The notes below the pieces were generated by a model. The model was not told the DNA's origin. It searched no databases and was given only the letters and a program-made list of their open reading frames with translations. From contig MCFH01000168.1 of the NCBI GenBank assembly GCA_002104945.1, positions 1 to 21,740 of the forward strand: a stretch of 21,740 bases of DNA, given 5' to 3'. Positions 21,701 through 21,740 of the stretch are shown here, one piece after another. Origin of the DNA: Piromyces finnis. Its lineage: Eukaryota; Neocallimastigomycota; Neocallimastigomycetes; Neocallimastigales; Neocallimastigaceae. Made by a program: the position numbers and the translations under genes. Numbering within the stretch: position 1 is the first letter of the stretch; every line of letters starts with the position of its first letter.

Positions 21701-21740
21701 AAATCTCTAATTTTTTTCCAACAAAGATTTAAATTATTTG
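15773..21740 (-). CDS. Long WD40 plus coiled-coil protein, 5' end beyond window, 3' half frameshifted
   Basis: Not recognised as a named family. Exons: the first visible one runs from the window end to 21145, then 20976 down to the stop at 15773. The join CAA G/AT GAA gives IIQDENN. At least 1900 residues are visible. Order: Ser/Asn/Gln-rich region (21740-20450), Tyr-Gly repeat (about 20333-20288), WD40 blades (for example around 19780-19620, and CDVRCLAFNTDGSILATGG...VRLWNI near 19235-19135) interrupted by a Ser/Asp then Lys/Arg-rich insert (about 19460-19270), and a small conserved-looking domain to 18480. A very long Glu/Lys/Leu-rich coiled coil runs from about 18475 to 17160. Next is DLLICLYDMEEK...YRNRLKSFG with an acidic stretch (near 17150-16980), then a Ser/Asn-rich tail. 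The frame is clean from 20976 to about 18196, then broken at about 18195, 18120, 18096, 17835, 17748, 17708, 17580, 17545, 17482 and further; another break lies near 21698. Likely a cytoplasmic scaffold or tether (inference only). No ATG is seen at the 5' side. Confidence 0.75.
20288..20333 (-). repeat. Tyr-Gly coding tandem repeat
   Basis: Tandem repeat of a 12-nt unit (ATGGTTATGGAT-type on the minus strand) coding YGYNYGYGYGYGYGY in the N-terminal half of the WD40/coiled-coil protein. In-frame copy-number change would vary the length of this segment. Confidence 0.75.
20977..21144 (-). other. Intron in the WD40/coiled-coil gene
   Basis: The donor AAG/GTAATA at 21144 and acceptor ATAAAAG at 20977 join the two open frames in phase (I-I-Q-D-E-N-N). 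The sequence between is AT-rich with stops in every frame. As in the ABC gene, the acceptor is preceded by an A-rich, not pyrimidine-rich, tract. Confidence 0.7.

Noticed and set aside
1-21740. CRISPR arrays, bacterial operons, rRNA genes or phage genes
   Set aside because: No spaced repeats, Shine-Dalgarno-led gene strings or rRNA-like sequence were seen; intron-split eukaryotic genes explain the coding content.

Overview
The window looks like very AT-rich fungal nuclear DNA. It has protein genes split by short introns, introns and intergenic DNA that are almost only A and T, long A/T homopolymers, and TTTA microsatellites. This pattern fits anaerobic gut fungi (Neocallimastigomycota) best. 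That is an inference from composition and gene style, because no taxonomic marker was searched. Genes seen are an HMT1/ABCB6-type ABC half-transporter, the gamma subunit of the TCP-1/CCT chaperonin, and a very long WD40 plus coiled-coil protein. A GC-richer retroposon sits between the transporter and the WD40 gene.

Layout. Bases 1-12162 form one giant inverted repeat with arms of about 6.06 kb (1-6062 and 6078-12162) around a centre of about 15 nt. Each arm carries the 3' part of the ABC gene and the 3' part of the CCT3 gene, arranged tail to tail: ABC + at 1-3195 and CCT3 - at 4417-5948 on the left; CCT3 + at 6191-7727 and ABC - at 8960-12933 on the right. Only the right ABC copy reaches its start codon, because it runs 771 nt past the end of the visible repeat. 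Neither CCT3 copy has its N-terminal ~200 residues: the palindrome turns around inside a CCT3 intron.

The two arms differ mostly by single-base indels and homopolymer length. Several frameshifts in one arm are intact in the other, so the reading frame of each gene can be inferred by comparing them. This is what uncorrected long reads and a fold-back (inverted-duplication) artefact would give; a real recent palindrome cannot be excluded from sequence alone.

12934-14659 is AT-rich and apparently gene-free. 14660-15275 is a complete tRNA-derived SINE-like retroposon on the minus strand. It has a 55-nt poly(A) tail (poly-T on +), a tRNA-like head with A/B boxes, and a perfect 13-bp target-site duplication. 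After a short AT stretch and a TTTA microsatellite comes the third gene (minus, 15773 to beyond 21740). It has a Ser/Asn-rich N-terminal part, WD40 repeats, a long charged coiled coil and an acidic/Ser-Asn-rich tail. Its 3' half (15.8-18.2 kb) is broken by many single-base frameshifts, while 18.2-20.98 kb is one clean open frame.

The three genes have unrelated roles (vacuolar/organellar transport, cytosolic protein folding, probable scaffold), so no operon or functional cluster is implied. The best biology here is the SINE-like element and the unusual WD40/coiled-coil protein; the palindrome is most important as a warning about assembly.
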